From Zelonia costaricensis (lineage: Eukaryota > Euglenozoa > Kinetoplastea > Trypanosomatida > Trypanosomatidae): a DNA stretch of 64,000 nucleotides. Within the stretch, counting starts at the first letter, position 1. Every line of letters starts with the position of its first letter. A model generated the notes under the pieces. The model saw nothing but the letters and a program-made list of their open reading frames with translations, had not been told where the DNA came from and did not search any database. Where the stretch lies: contig JASAOO010003518.1 of assembly GCA_030849075.1 (NCBI GenBank), positions 1 through 64,000 of the forward strand, given 5' to 3'. This document shows positions 46,418 to 55,620 of the stretch, one piece after another. The position numbers and the translations under genes are program-made.

Positions 46418-47842
46418 CTAGCGCACCTTCTGCGAGGCCAGGTTGTGCAGCATGCGCTCCTTCGTGATGAGGTGTGACGCCTTATCCAGCAGCGCGACGC
46501 TGCGCTCAACCGAGTCGTTCCACGAGGCCACTACCTCCGTTGTGTTCTTGCGCGCCTCGAAGACGACAAGCCCGTCAACGCGGTCCATCTTGGCGTAAAG
46601 AGTCTTGTTTGTGACCATCGTCATGATGAACATCTCCGTGTGCTCTGGGGACAGGTGCACAAGCTCCGCCAACCGCTTGAGCGGGATGCGGGAGTAGAAG
46701 CGGGCAATGACCATGATGTCGTGCTCACTGCAGCGGTTGCTCAGCAGCTCCTGTCGCGCCGGGAATGGGGCCAGCTCGGGGTGTGTCTGACACAGCACCT
46801 CGACCTCCGACGAGACCTTCTCTTGGATGAGCTCGATGCTGTTGAAGCGCTGCAGCAGCGCGTACAGCTGCGGAATGTCCTCGAGATCGTTCCTCAGCTT
46901 CTCGCTGATGGCCGAGAGGGCGGCGACGCGGTCGTGCATCTTCGTGGCGGGGGCGAATGCCGTGCACTCGGCCAGGTCTTCGATCTCCTTCGCCGTGGCG
47001 TTCTCGGAGATGAGGTAGTGCACCACCATGTTGCTCAGCGCGGCCAGCTTGTCGTCGGTGCTCTTCACGGTGTTGTACGTCTCGTACCAGCAGCGGCCGA
47101 CGTTGAAGAAGGACTGCTTGTGGGCATAGTAGCCGCGCATCAGCTCAAAGTACTTGAGCTTCTGCTGCTGCGCCTCCTCGCGACCGAGCCCGCGGTGGTT
47201 GATCTTGCGCGACACGAGAGGGATGTGGTCAAAGTCCTCGAGCTCGACGCACAGGCGGATCTGCTGGTTCAGCGCCTCCAGCTTTTCGAGGCGCGGCATG
47301 TTCGTGATGGTCTCGATGTGGAGGGTGCGCAGCATGTCGCAGGCGGAGCGCTTGCGGCCGGCCGCCTCGTGCAGCGTGGCAAGCTCAATGGTGAAGCGGG
47401 CGTGCTCTAGCTCGACGTGGATCTTGTTCTCCGTCACGTACGCAAGCCGCTCCAGGACCTCCTCCTGCTTCTCCTTCGCCAGGGATCCATCGGTGAGGAC
47501 GGTGGCGCACTCGGCAATCATGGCACTCTGCGTCTGCTTCGTCTGCCCGCGCTTCTTCATAAGCACATCGAGGGTCTCCAGCATCTGGTTCAGGTCTTTT
47601 TGTGTGCGGTAGATGCGCAGCACCTCGACCGCAATCAGCTTTGTTGACGCCGCATCTCCGCCGAGGCGCGCAATCTTCTCCAGTGTGAGGAGCTCGGCAA
47701 CGAGGTCGCCTAGCGGTGCATTGCTACTGCGCAGCAGCACCGGAATCGTCGTCGCGTTCACGCGCTCCAGCAGCTTCGCTGTCTCGGCAGAATGGTCCTC
47801 ATCCTGCTTGAAGCTGGCCCCCTTCCACTCGTTGTCCGCCAT
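46418..47842 (-). CDS. RPN5: 26S proteasome regulatory lid subunit RPN5
   Basis: A 474-aa protein matching RPN5/PSMD12 along its length. The N-terminal half is TPR-like helical repeats. The C-terminal part (about 300-440) is a PCI domain, including the L-V-H-L-S-P-E-H-T-E-M segment, followed by a long helix ending near the C terminus (L-L-D-K-A-S-H-L-I-T-K-E-R-M) that in other species joins the lid helical bundle. It is a non-ATPase lid component that helps assemble the lid and position the RPN11 deubiquitinase, in cytoplasm and nucleus. The frame runs to an ATG at 47917, but the family match starts at M-A-D-N-E-W, and candidate splice AGs lie between the two, so the ATG at 47842 is preferred. 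Length fits the family (about 450-500 aa). Confidence 0.9.
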   Translation of the reverse strand: MADNEWKGASFKQDEDHSAETAKLLERVNATTIPVLLRSSNAPLGDLVAELLTLEKIARLGGDAASTKLIAVEVLRIYRTQKDLNQMLETLDVLMKKRGQTKQTQSAMIAECATVLTDGSLAKEKQEEVLERLAYVTENKIHVELEHARFTIELATLHEAAGRKRSACDMLRTLHIETITNMPRLEKLEALNQQIRLCVELEDFDHIPLVSRKINHRGLGREEAQQQKLKYFELMRGYYAHKQSFFNVGRCWYETYNTVKSTDDKLAALSNMVVHYLISENATAKEIEDLAECTAFAPATKMHDRVAALSAISEKLRNDLEDIPQLYALLQRFNSIELIQEKVSSEVEVLCQTHPELAPFPARQELLSNRCSEHDIMVIARFYSRIPLKRLAELVHLSPEHTEMFIMTMVTNKTLYAKMDRVDGLVVFEARKNTTEVVASWNDSVERSVALLDKASHLITKERMLHNLASQKVR

Positions 47843-48910
47843 GTTGCAGAAGCGCGACGCGTGCTTGTCTGAACGTGCGTGTCCTTGCGGTGGGTCTACC
47901 CGGCCCGAGAATGACACCGACTTGAAAGCGGAGAGGCGAAGCTAAACGAATAGAACGAGTCTCAGTTTGGCGTTTCAGGCGGAGAGGGTGGAAGTGAGAG
48001 CAGAGGTCTGGAGTGTATGAATAGACCCTGCCGTGCGAAACCTGATCTAGACGCCGGCGGCGAAAAGGCACGAGACAGTGGAAAAAGGAGTCGTCGTAGT
48101 GGGGCAGGTGTGAAGCCGTACCGAAACCTTTCTTCCTTCCTCAGACAGTCAAGACGGAGCGGGCAAGGGTGAAGGCGCGCGAGCTCGGTCGATGCGCGGG
48201 AGAATAGAGGGAGAGGGAGCGATGTGCCAAATGATGCCCAAGCGAAGAGGGCTTGTGTGCGTCTGTTCTTGCGAGTGGAAGGAAAAAGGGGGAGTTCCGC
48301 AGGCTCAATGACCTTGAGTGTGTGCTCTCGTTGCACAGATAGCTGACTCTTCTCGGGCACGAGAGCGATGTTGCGTCAGGTAAACGGAGGGGTGAAGGGT
48401 GGGAGAGAATGCAGACGGGCGGATGTAGAGAAGCGTTGCTGAGAGCACTGCCGTGAAAAAAGGCATTCACTGCGGCAAGGTCTCTGCACTGTGTGGAACA
48501 GGCACCGCATCCAACTAGCGTCTGTGCTGGCGTATCGCACCTGCTCAGTCGAGCACGCCGTCCGTCGGTCTTGAGAACCGCTCTCAAGTCGACGTCTACG
48601 ACGCCGGAGCGGCCCACGCACCTTTCCCGAGCTCTCTTTGCAGACAGAATCACACCCTTCAAATGCGGTGCTCTCTCTTTTCTGTTCTGTGTGTCATCCT
48701 CCCCTGTCGTTTTTTCTTTCCTCCGTCTCTGTTACAACGAATCGTAGTCACCTTTTACAGTGCGTTAGATTTAATCGTGAGTCGGGTTGCAGACTATTGC
48801 ACCACTGCAGCCGGGCCGCACTGGCTAGAGCCCTCAGCCAAAGCCTGAAGCGCCATGCTGTTTCTTCTGCTCTACGCAAAGCCGGGCAGAAAGGACTGCA
48901 TTTGCCCCTC
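47843..48910. other. Intergenic between RPN5 and the propeller protein
   Basis: No gene seen. A 173-codon minus-strand frame (48141-48662) lacks conserved features and does not look coding. Confidence 0.6.
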
Positions 48911-51109
48911 TCATAGTAGCGCGCGCTCAAACTGGTCCAGCAGGGGGTCCTGATGGGGCGCGGTGCCGAGCCGCCGCCAGTCGCTGAGCGCGCGCTCCGC
49001 CTCTGCCGGGCTCTGACCCAGCGCTGCGGCGAGGAGGCGCGCGGCGCCCTCCGCCTCTGCCTGATACTGTGTCTTGTGTGCCGCCAGGTGCTGCGCCCAC
49101 GCATTGGCTGCGTACCGCGTGTGCAGCGTTCGCTCCGTCTGCAGCTCCGCCGCGATGCCGTAGAAGTTGCCTTCGAGCGACTGCGCGGCCGCCTCGCCGG
49201 CGCCCCCACCGGCCTCCGCCGGAGTGCGGCGGTCCAGAACGCGGCTCATGGCTCGCTGCTGCAGCTGGCTCTCCATGAGCAGCTCCATGCGGCTGGCGTA
49301 TCGAAGGAGCTCATGTCCGCTTTCGCGAGCGGCGCGCAAGATGACGGCGACGGTGCGCACGTCTTCCGGCTCCAGGGGGGCACCCATTTGCCGAGCCAGC
49401 GTGATGGTGTGCAGCGCCACCTCAACCGCGGTTGTCGTGGCGTCAGCGTACCAGACAGGTGACGACACCTGCTCGCTCGCCGCTATCGTCGTGGCGACAC
49501 GGTGGAGCAGCGCCGAGAGCTCCCGCTGACTGAGCAGCCGCAGCGCACGGCGGATGTGGCGCGGGTTCCACGGCAGGGCGAGGGCAGCGGTGTGCGTAGC
49601 GGCTGCCGACGCCAGAATCATCTTGAGGCCTGCCGTGGCATTGTGCCACTGCTTGATCAGTCGCGTGTGCAGGAAGCCGGCCGTCTCCACCGCAAAGACG
49701 GCGACCCGAGTGTGGCGCGACGTCGACTGCAGCGTAGCCAGGGCGTAGCAGAGTGTGACTGGCGACCAGCGGCCACCGGCGCGCGCGGCGGTGTCCTGCA
49801 GCACATGCAGGTCCTCCTCCTCGGCGTCCCCGCCGCTCTCCCCCTCTGCGTTTGCGTCGTGGTGCCGGGTCCGTGGGCCGTAGTGGCGGAACGGATTCAC
49901 GACGAGACCCCACGCCGCCCTGAGCAGCGATGCCTGCGAGCACGGACCAGCAGCAAGCGACAGCGTCGTTTCGATCAGAGACGCGATCTTCTGCGCGTTC
50001 GGCATCGCGACAAACGCGGCGGGGTCATGCGACGACGACGATGACGCCACCACCACTAGCTCCTCGGCGTGGTCGTCGTAAAAGGTCGAGAAAGGGACGC
50101 GGGGCACGGTAAGCGCGTCGAACGGCATCGCCTCGACGGCGCCGGCGCCGGGGACGAGACCGATGAACTGAAGGTTCTCCTTGGCGCGCGCACAGGTCAG
50201 GGCTAGATGAAAGGGTCCGGCAAAGCACACGTCCTCGACGGGGATGCTAGTCGTAACGCTCAGCACGGTCGCGGCCACCGCAGAGGTAGGGGGGCGGGCA
50301 GTTTTGTCAGCAGCAGCCATTTGAGGGAGCTGCACCACCTCCACCTTTTTCGCAGGCGCCGCGTACACGGCCACGAGCGCGTGCTCATTTTCGTCGTTGA
50401 AGACTGCCATGCGGGCACTCCGGACCGGCTTCGACACCTTGCACGAGAGCCTCTCGACGGTGGCGAAAGCCGTACTGGACGACGGTTGGCCCTTGAGGGC
50501 CCGCACGTCGAGGTGCACCAGCGCAAGGGTGCCCGCAAGCGTGAGCACGAGAAGGGTGTTCTTGTCGAATGCGGCAATGGCAGCGACACCCTCTTCCTCA
50601 AGCTCCGTCGCGACGCGCCGCGGTGGCGCCATGAACTGCCGCCACTCCTTGTTCTCCTTTCGGCTCTGCACCGGGACATCCAGCCGAGAGGCGACAAAGA
50701 TGCACTGCGCCGACGAGGGCGACGACGTACCCTTGACGGGCTGAGCAACGCCACACACTATATTCGCGCACAGCGCGACTAGGTGCGTCGTGGCGGCGTC
50801 TGCGAGGCAGCCCACCCTCTCGACACCCCACTGCACCGCCCAGGTGTCGCACCGCACGAGGACGGTTGCGAAGAAGGAGTCCGACGCGTTGAAGGCGAGC
50901 GCAACGTGATCACCAGCACTGTGGCTCGCCTTGGCGCCTGGGCGACGCACACCGAACGCGGAGAACGCCACGTGATCGGCCTCCACCGCCTCGCCCTCGC
51001 CCTCCTTCGTGACAAGCCTGATCGTGGCTGGGACGCCCTCGCCATGGCAGCTTGCAAAGTGTGAGCCCCAGGCAATCTTGCCATCACGCGAGACGGCGGC
51101 ACGCTGCAT
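48911..51109 (-). CDS. Beta-propeller plus helical C-domain protein, possibly Utp5/WDR43-like
   Basis: About 732 aa, not firmly recognised. Residues 1 to about 400 are short beta-strand-like blocks typical of a divergent WD/beta-propeller. A short acidic linker follows (about 435-450). Residues about 510-610 are helical, beginning L-P-W-N-P-R-H-I-R-R-A-L and ending in R-M-E-L-L-M-E-S, a layout like the Utp12 domain found after propellers in small-subunit processome proteins (Utp5/WDR43, Utp12). If so it would act in nucleolar pre-18S rRNA processing. Nucleoporins and coat proteins share the propeller-helical plan and are alternatives. The frame is open to 51367. The only good acceptor after the pyrimidine tract (AG at 51141-51142) lies downstream of the ATGs at 51367, 51223 and 51175, so the ATG at 51109 is chosen. 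Confidence 0.6.
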   Translation of the reverse strand: MQRAAVSRDGKIAWGSHFASCHGEGVPATIRLVTKEGEGEAVEADHVAFSAFGVRRPGAKASHSAGDHVALAFNASDSFFATVLVRCDTWAVQWGVERVGCLADAATTHLVALCANIVCGVAQPVKGTSSPSSAQCIFVASRLDVPVQSRKENKEWRQFMAPPRRVATELEEEGVAAIAAFDKNTLLVLTLAGTLALVHLDVRALKGQPSSSTAFATVERLSCKVSKPVRSARMAVFNDENEHALVAVYAAPAKKVEVVQLPQMAAADKTARPPTSAVAATVLSVTTSIPVEDVCFAGPFHLALTCARAKENLQFIGLVPGAGAVEAMPFDALTVPRVPFSTFYDDHAEELVVVASSSSSHDPAAFVAMPNAQKIASLIETTLSLAAGPCSQASLLRAAWGLVVNPFRHYGPRTRHHDANAEGESGGDAEEEDLHVLQDTAARAGGRWSPVTLCYALATLQSTSRHTRVAVFAVETAGFLHTRLIKQWHNATAGLKMILASAAATHTAALALPWNPRHIRRALRLLSQRELSALLHRVATTIAASEQVSSPVWYADATTTAVEVALHTITLARQMGAPLEPEDVRTVAVILRAARESGHELLRYASRMELLMESQLQQRAMSRVLDRRTPAEAGGGAGEAAAQSLEGNFYGIAAELQTERTLHTRYAANAWAQHLAAHKTQYQAEAEGAARLLAAALGQSPAEAERALSDWRRLGTAPHQDPLLDQFERALL

Positions 51110-51731
51110 TTTCGTTTGCGATGAAAGCGAAGGACGCTGGCTGAGTGAGCTCGCATAGATTGAAGCAGAAGACATGTGCAAAGTCGAGAGTCGGAATAGT
51201 TGACAGAGAAAGAAGAAGTGCATTTGTCCTTGCCTACTCTTCGTTTTGAAGCGCACGACCTCCCGTGCACCGGACCTTTTGCTGCTCAGGCTCTGCAGTT
51301 CCCTGATGCGCGGACGCCGCCACACGGCATCTCCTCTGTGCCCCACGATGATGAGGCTGGAAGGCACCGAAACCCCGTGGGGGCCCTCTTTTCAAATCCG
51401 AGCACAGCTTCAAGCTGCACCCGTCGCTCGACTTCGCCGACCTCAAGCAGAAGACAAGCGAAGCAACGGAGCCGAGACGCTCCTTTTTAAGCGGGTGCCC
51501 TAGAGGCAGTCGGGGCATACAGAGCGCTCAGCCTCACATTTTGCGTACGTTTTTGTTCGTGTTTGTGTATGTTTTTTTTTCTTTGTCCACTAACTACTGT
51601 CAACTACAAAAGTGCTTTGCCGTAGGTGAAAAAAGGTGCTTATGTAAGAAGAGAGAGGAAAAAACAAAGGGTCCTAGAAGGTCGCAGATACGAGACGGTA
51701 GAAGAATCGATCTTAGCTGCTGGCCAGAGCT
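51110..51731. other. Intergenic between the propeller protein and ATP synthase c
   Basis: No gene in about 620 bases. It holds the splice region of the propeller gene and the 3' UTR of the subunit c gene, with a T9 run near 51571. Confidence 0.6.
51141..51142 (-). promoter_or_regulatory. Candidate spliced-leader acceptor for the propeller protein
   Basis: On the minus strand a pyrimidine tract (about 51185-51232, with U/C runs) has no AG until the GAG/CAG cluster here, 31 bases before the ATG at 51109. Confidence 0.45.
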
Positions 51732-52052
51732 CTACGAGAAGAGCATGAGGAAGGCGAGCATCAGCGCGAACAGGCCAATAGCCTCCGTCAGGGCGAAGCC
51801 GAGAATGGCGTAGTTGAAGAGCATCTTGGTGAGGTTGGGCTGGCGGGCGCAGGCGATGAGGAGGGAGCCGAAGATCGTACCAATACCCATGCCGACGCCG
51901 GCGAGGGCGATGGCGGCGAGGCCGGTGCCGACGTAGTGCAGGCCCTGCACAGAGATGGCCACCGTGGAGGCCTTGCGCGGCGCGACGACAAGAGCGCTGG
52001 AGGCGGCGGCCGCGCGGCGGGCCACGGGCTGAGCAATAGCACGGCGCATCAT
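51732..52052 (-). CDS. ATP9: Mitochondrial ATP synthase Fo subunit c (subunit 9)
   Basis: A 106-aa precursor of the proteolipid that forms the rotating c-ring of the mitochondrial F1Fo-ATP synthase. Residues 1 to about 29 are an Arg/Ala/Ser-rich, acid-free import presequence. The mature part has two membrane helices (about 44-68 and 78-104) joined by the polar R70-Q71-P72 loop that contacts the central stalk. The first helix has the G-V-G-M-G-I-G glycine repeat for helix packing. E90 in helix 2 (A-L-T-E-A-I-G) is the proton-carrying carboxylate. Trypanosomatids encode several copies with different presequences and near-identical mature parts. The start is the first of two consecutive ATGs (52052, 52049), 36 bases after a splice acceptor. 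Confidence 0.97.
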   Translation of the reverse strand: MMRRAIAQPVARRAAAASSALVVAPRKASTVAISVQGLHYVGTGLAAIALAGVGMGIGTIFGSLLIACARQPNLTKMLFNYAILGFALTEAIGLFALMLAFLMLFS

Positions 52053-52486
52053 TTTCGAGTGTGTGTGTTTGAGAGAGGAGGGGTAGGGCTGAGTAGGGAG
52101 ACGGAAGGGCACAGAGAAGCGACCGGGACTCTAGAGAAAAGGTGATCGAGCGGCGCCAAGACAGGTTTACGGAGCAAAGAAAGAGGAAAGTCGTGGAGTG
52201 GATAGGAGGGACAGAGAAAAGCATGACTAACAGCGTTGAGCAAAGCTGATTTACACTTCTGCACAGCTTCTTCGCACGCGTTGAAAACGGGTGACAGTGA
52301 CAACGGACGAAGGGCGTCAAGTGCTGCACCGTGAGTAGGTGGCACCTCCTTTTTTTATAATATACCACATGCCTTTTCCGTCTCTTGGTTTGTAATTCGG
52401 CTACAAAAAACGCTACGCACCGTTCGTGCTCGAGGATGTGTTTGTGGTTGTGTGGAGAGTGAGTGGGAGGTGAAAAGCACCAGACC
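52053..52486. other. Intergenic between ATP synthase c and Mic10
   Basis: No gene in 434 bases. The part near 52350-52375 is AT-rich (Mic10 3' UTR). The part near 52089 is the splice signal of the subunit c gene. Confidence 0.6.
52089..52090 (-). promoter_or_regulatory. Spliced-leader acceptor for ATP synthase c
   Basis: On the minus strand, C/U-rich sequence (about 52092-52115) ends in CUCAG here. No other AG occurs before the ATG, giving a 36-base leader after trans-splicing. Confidence 0.55.
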
Positions 52487-52771
52487 TCATGCACTGTTCT
52501 TCGGCGGTGAAACCTGAGCAGACCACACAGTTTCCGCGGCGACGTCGTGGCCAAGAACGTACCTGGTGTCTACGTAAGCCTTGCCGATGCCGCAACCGGT
52601 CCCAAATGCAGTGACAGCGGCGCGTGCGGCTACAGAGCGAAAGACAACCATTGAAACAGCCCCGCCGCAGAGAAACCCAAAGCTCATCATCTTCAAGGTG
52701 TCGTCCGTGATGTACGACCACTTCTGCGACTCGGTAAGCGAGTCGCGGTCAATAAGAGTGCTCTCCCCCAT
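52487..52771 (-). CDS. MIC10: MICOS complex subunit Mic10
   Basis: A 94-aa Mic10 family protein. Two short hydrophobic hairpin segments (about 29-46 and 48-68) carry the diagnostic glycine motifs: F-L-C-G-G-A-V-S in the first and G-T-G-C-G-I-G-K-A-Y in the second. These glycines let Mic10 oligomerise and bend the inner mitochondrial membrane at crista junctions. T. brucei has two Mic10 paralogues in its unusual MICOS, and this could be either. The N-terminal 28 residues are polar with no presequence, as usual for the family. The start is the first ATG. It lies directly upstream of the ATP synthase subunit c gene in the same array. Length fits the family. Confidence 0.88.
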   Translation of the reverse strand: MGESTLIDRDSLTESQKWSYITDDTLKMMSFGFLCGGAVSMVVFRSVAARAAVTAFGTGCGIGKAYVDTRYVLGHDVAAETVWSAQVSPPKNSA

Positions 52772-53138
52772 TGTCGCTCAAAGCCTGGGAGTCACTTTGT
52801 CGCGTTCAAGAGGCCTGCAAGACCTATATGTACTTCGGTGGGATGCCGCTACTTTGATGGGCGACTGTGGATTTTTTTATTTTTCGTTCTCGAATTACAG
52901 AGAGCGCCAAGGAGTGAGGAAAAAGTGCGAGCACGAGGCATGTCACCGAATGGCCAGAGAGCATGAGAATGCAACCGTTGCAATGCGCGGCGTTGCTCGT
53001 CACGTTTCGAGCTCGAGATGCAAGATAAGTGCATCCTAAGCAGCTTTAAGCCGCTTTGCTGCTGTTGCCGTCAGTTCTTTTGTTAAATTTGGAAGGCGTA
53101 AAAAAAGGAAAGGAAAAGTGATGACAGATGCCAAGTAC
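52772..53138. other. Intergenic between Mic10 and eL36
   Basis: No gene in about 370 bases. The sequence is richer in A+T than the coding regions and holds the eL36 3' UTR and the Mic10 5' UTR. Confidence 0.6.
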
Positions 53139-53456
53139 TTAATGATGCTTCTTCGTGGCGTGACGAAGCGCCTCCTCCATCTTCGCGCGCTTCTTCTTCG
53201 CCGCAGTAAAGTCACCCAGGCGCTTCTTGCAGTACTTGAGGGCGCGCTTCTCCTTGCCGACACGCAGGAACTCCTGCACACGCTTCTCCAGGGGCGACAG
53301 GCCGACGAGGTCCGCAATGATGGCCTTGACAGCGCGCAGGTGCTTGTGCGGCACGGCAAAGCGGTCGTTCGGCGACGGCTGGCGCGGGCGGCGGGTCGTC
53401 ACGTGGCCCTTGTTGAAGCCGGCAATGATGCCGGTGCGGGGGGTAGGTGCGGACAT
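53139..53456 (-). CDS. RPL36: 60S ribosomal protein eL36 (L36e)
   Basis: A 105-aa basic protein matching eukaryotic eL36 end to end. It starts M-S-A-P-T-P-R-T-G, has the conserved G-F-N-K-G-H and L-S-P-L-E-K-R segments, the K-R-A-L-K-Y-C-K-K-R-L-G core, and ends in A-T-K-K-H-H. It is a structural component of the cytosolic large ribosomal subunit. The frame runs 29 codons further upstream to 53543, but the splice acceptor at 53466-53467 lies inside that extension, so the ATG at 53456 is correct. Codon use is strongly GC-ending, as expected for a highly expressed gene. It is the second gene from the divergent strand-switch region. Confidence 0.96.
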   Translation of the reverse strand: MSAPTPRTGIIAGFNKGHVTTRRPRQPSPNDRFAVPHKHLRAVKAIIADLVGLSPLEKRVQEFLRVGKEKRALKYCKKRLGDFTAAKKKRAKMEEALRHATKKHH

Positions 53457-53913
53457 GATCGTCACCTGTGCGGGAAAAGCAAACCCAGTTGTGAGGAATG
53501 ATACAACGGGGTGAAATGTGCAGTTAACGTAGGCGCATGACAAGCAGCCGAGGAAACAGGCGGGAGAGAGTTAAAGTGCAGGAGAATGGCAGCGGCTGAA
53601 AGCACTTGCCTATGTCACATTTTGGAGAAACAAAAACCTACGTGTTTTCTAGGTTTTTTTTAAGAGCGCCTTTTCCACGTAACGACAAGCTTTAAAGCCC
53701 CTTCAAACTGATGCTGTCTTCGCCTTCGTAACAAGCGATATCGAAGGAAAGAGCACGGATCGGTCACTTGTGCTTTCGGAGCCGGTCGCTATTTCAATTT
53801 GTTGATCCCGTGGCTCTTGTTGCCGTGTGAGAAATGTTGTGCCGCCTCGACAGAATAAAAAGCAGTTTTGCGTAGGAAAGTCATCGCTGCAGAAAAGCGA
53901 GCACATCACCGGC
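53457..53913. other. Intergenic between eL36 and the Aat-like gene
   Basis: No gene in about 460 bases. The right part is AT-richer and includes the Aat-like gene's 3' UTR. The left end is the eL36 splice signal. Confidence 0.6.
53466..53467 (-). promoter_or_regulatory. Spliced-leader acceptor for eL36
   Basis: On the minus strand a U/C-rich tract (about 53468-53485) ends in GCACAG. This leaves only 9 genomic bases before the ATG, a very short leader of the kind often seen for ribosomal protein mRNAs. Confidence 0.65.
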
Positions 53914-55059
53914 TCAACACTTTCGGCTTTTTCGCTCTGCTTTACGCTGGATTGCAGCCTCCTTCTTCTGGCGCTTCTTTCGCTGCGCCTTGCTGTTCAG
54001 GTCAGCAACAGCAGGCGGTGAGGTGCTTTTGAAGAACTCGCACACACTACGCCCAGCGTGAAGTTCCTGCAAAGAGGCGAGGACTAGATCCGTTGAGTGC
54101 GTGCGTCGTGCTGCAATGAGCTTCTGCCATTTTTTTCGAGGCAGAGGCACGCAGCTCAGGGTGCGTTTGTAGTCCATCATCATGCCAAGATCCCAGACTT
54201 TGCACCCGGCAGCTTTCATGCACATGCCAGTGACGCGCAGCTGCAAGGCGCCACCGCCGCTAATGCAGTATGCGCCGGTCGCTGAAGCGTAAACGTCGCC
54301 GACAAGATAGCCGACTTCGCCCGCAACCAGCTCTCCCTCTTCGATAGTCTGCGTGCTCGACGGAGCGGTGACTGGACCGTACTGTCGACGTCGAATAGCA
54401 GTGACAATAATCTTAGTGGCGTACTTGGCGGGGTTGAAAAACATATGCAGAAGGCATATGCGCAGGCGCTGGCACAGCCAGTTCTCGCCGTGCTGCTTGC
54501 GAATCAGCGTAAAAACATCGACAAGGTCCTCCTCGCGGTTGATGTAGACGTCAAACGCTGGGCGTTTTGTCGTTTCGTTTGGTAACCGGGTCAGTTTCTT
54601 TGAAACTCCCAGGCGATCCTCGTCAAAGATGCCTTCCTCCCCCTCACAAAAAGGGAAGCCGCCGATAGTGTTTCGCTGCGCCGGGCCATCAGCAAGCGCG
54701 CACAGACTCCGTTCTACGTGCAGCTTCGGCGCGAAAACAAAAAAGTTGTCACCAACCTCCACGGTGAGAGGAAAGATCCCGCGCTGGCAGCAAGCATCGA
54801 TCAGGTTCGGATCGTACAGGGGTGAAAACCCGAGCTCGTTCTTGCCTTTCAGTTTGGCCGGAAGTTCGTCAAGATCCGCCTCGTCCTTCACTGGCGGCCA
54901 ATACCGCGAAAGCTGCTGGATACCCGCGCGATTCAAAAGCACGAGGTGGCGCACGTCAGCCTTGCCCTTCGCCGTCTCAACCTCTGCGGCGATGTCATAT
55001 TCTTTCTTTCCACCTTCACGAAAGTGGGCAGTGGCCCGATTCAGGTACGTGGCGCGCAT
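53914..55059 (-). CDS. Aat-like (leucyl/phenylalanyl-tRNA-protein transferase family) protein
   Basis: A 381-aa protein whose layout follows bacterial Aat, the GNAT-fold enzyme that transfers Leu or Phe from tRNA to N-terminal Arg/Lys. Matching features: D-P-N-L-I...C-C-Q-R-G-I-F-P-L (83-99), the substrate-side Q-R-G-I-F-P signature; F-D-V-Y-I-N (169-174) and N-W-L (193-195); G-E-L-V-A-G-E-V-G-Y-L-V-G-D-V-Y (242-257); and V-W-D (288-290) followed by a basic P-R-K-K-W. D290 aligns with the catalytic Asp of the D-x-Q triplet, but the Gln two residues on is Gly here and the G-E-S loop is replaced by S-G-G-G, so classical activity is doubtful. The C-terminal 25 residues are Lys/Arg-rich. No mitochondrial presequence is clear. 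It is the first gene of the leftward array, with a good splice acceptor 38 bases upstream. Confidence 0.7.
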   Translation of the reverse strand: MRATYLNRATAHFREGGKKEYDIAAEVETAKGKADVRHLVLLNRAGIQQLSRYWPPVKDEADLDELPAKLKGKNELGFSPLYDPNLIDACCQRGIFPLTVEVGDNFFVFAPKLHVERSLCALADGPAQRNTIGGFPFCEGEEGIFDEDRLGVSKKLTRLPNETTKRPAFDVYINREEDLVDVFTLIRKQHGENWLCQRLRICLLHMFFNPAKYATKIIVTAIRRRQYGPVTAPSSTQTIEEGELVAGEVGYLVGDVYASATGAYCISGGGALQLRVTGMCMKAAGCKVWDLGMMMDYKRTLSCVPLPRKKWQKLIAARRTHSTDLVLASLQELHAGRSVCEFFKSTSPPAVADLNSKAQRKKRQKKEAAIQRKAERKSRKC

Positions 55060-55097
55060 GGGATCTGTCGTCGTGTCGACGCTTCCACCCTGCAGTG

Positions 55098-55099
55098 CT
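55098..55099 (-). promoter_or_regulatory. Spliced-leader acceptor for the Aat-like gene
   Basis: On the minus strand a U-rich tract (about 55108-55160, including UUUUUGUUCUUUCGUU) is followed by UUCACAG here, 38 bases before the ATG. It also marks the left border of the untranscribed part of the strand-switch region. Confidence 0.6.
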
Positions 55100-55620
55100 G
55101 TGAATAGTCAGCGTAACGAAAGAACAAAAACAGATTTGGGAGATGCAAGGAATACAATGACGCAGAGATTGGAAAGACGCGATGCAGCGCCACGAGCAAC
55201 ACAGCCGCAGCTCTAAGACTCGCGGTTTTTTTTTTCGCCAATCCCTCTGCGTGTTTCAGATACCAATTGCATGCCACCTGACCCGCAGGCAATTGTTGAA
55301 GCGTTGGCTTTGTCGCGTTTAAAGCGCTGAATAACGATCCTGCCTGCGTTGAATATGTACCTAATGCGGTGCCTACTCACGACCTTCGCGCATTGAGGCA
55401 CGGCCCTCCGGTGAACCAGATCTCGCCTCTGAGGCCAGAACCCCAGGACAACCCCCAACTTGCGACCAGCATTCCCCGGCGAGTTGGATGCAGCGGTAGC
55501 CGCCCCTCGCATCCGGTGCGGCGCGGCCAGCAATGTCATTCGCTTTCAGTTCTTGCGCCAAAAACAAGGCGATGTGTTGCACTCGGGTGCGGGGTCACCA
55601 TGACACAACATGGCAGGGCA

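Noticed and set aside
48141..48662. 173-codon minus-strand frame between RPN5 and the propeller gene
   Set aside because: No conserved features; Ser/Leu/His-rich tail follows local base composition.
55213..55539. 108-codon minus-strand frame just upstream of the Aat-like gene
   Set aside because: Lies mostly upstream of a good splice acceptor, has no recognisable motif and ends in a purine-rich stretch; probably chance.
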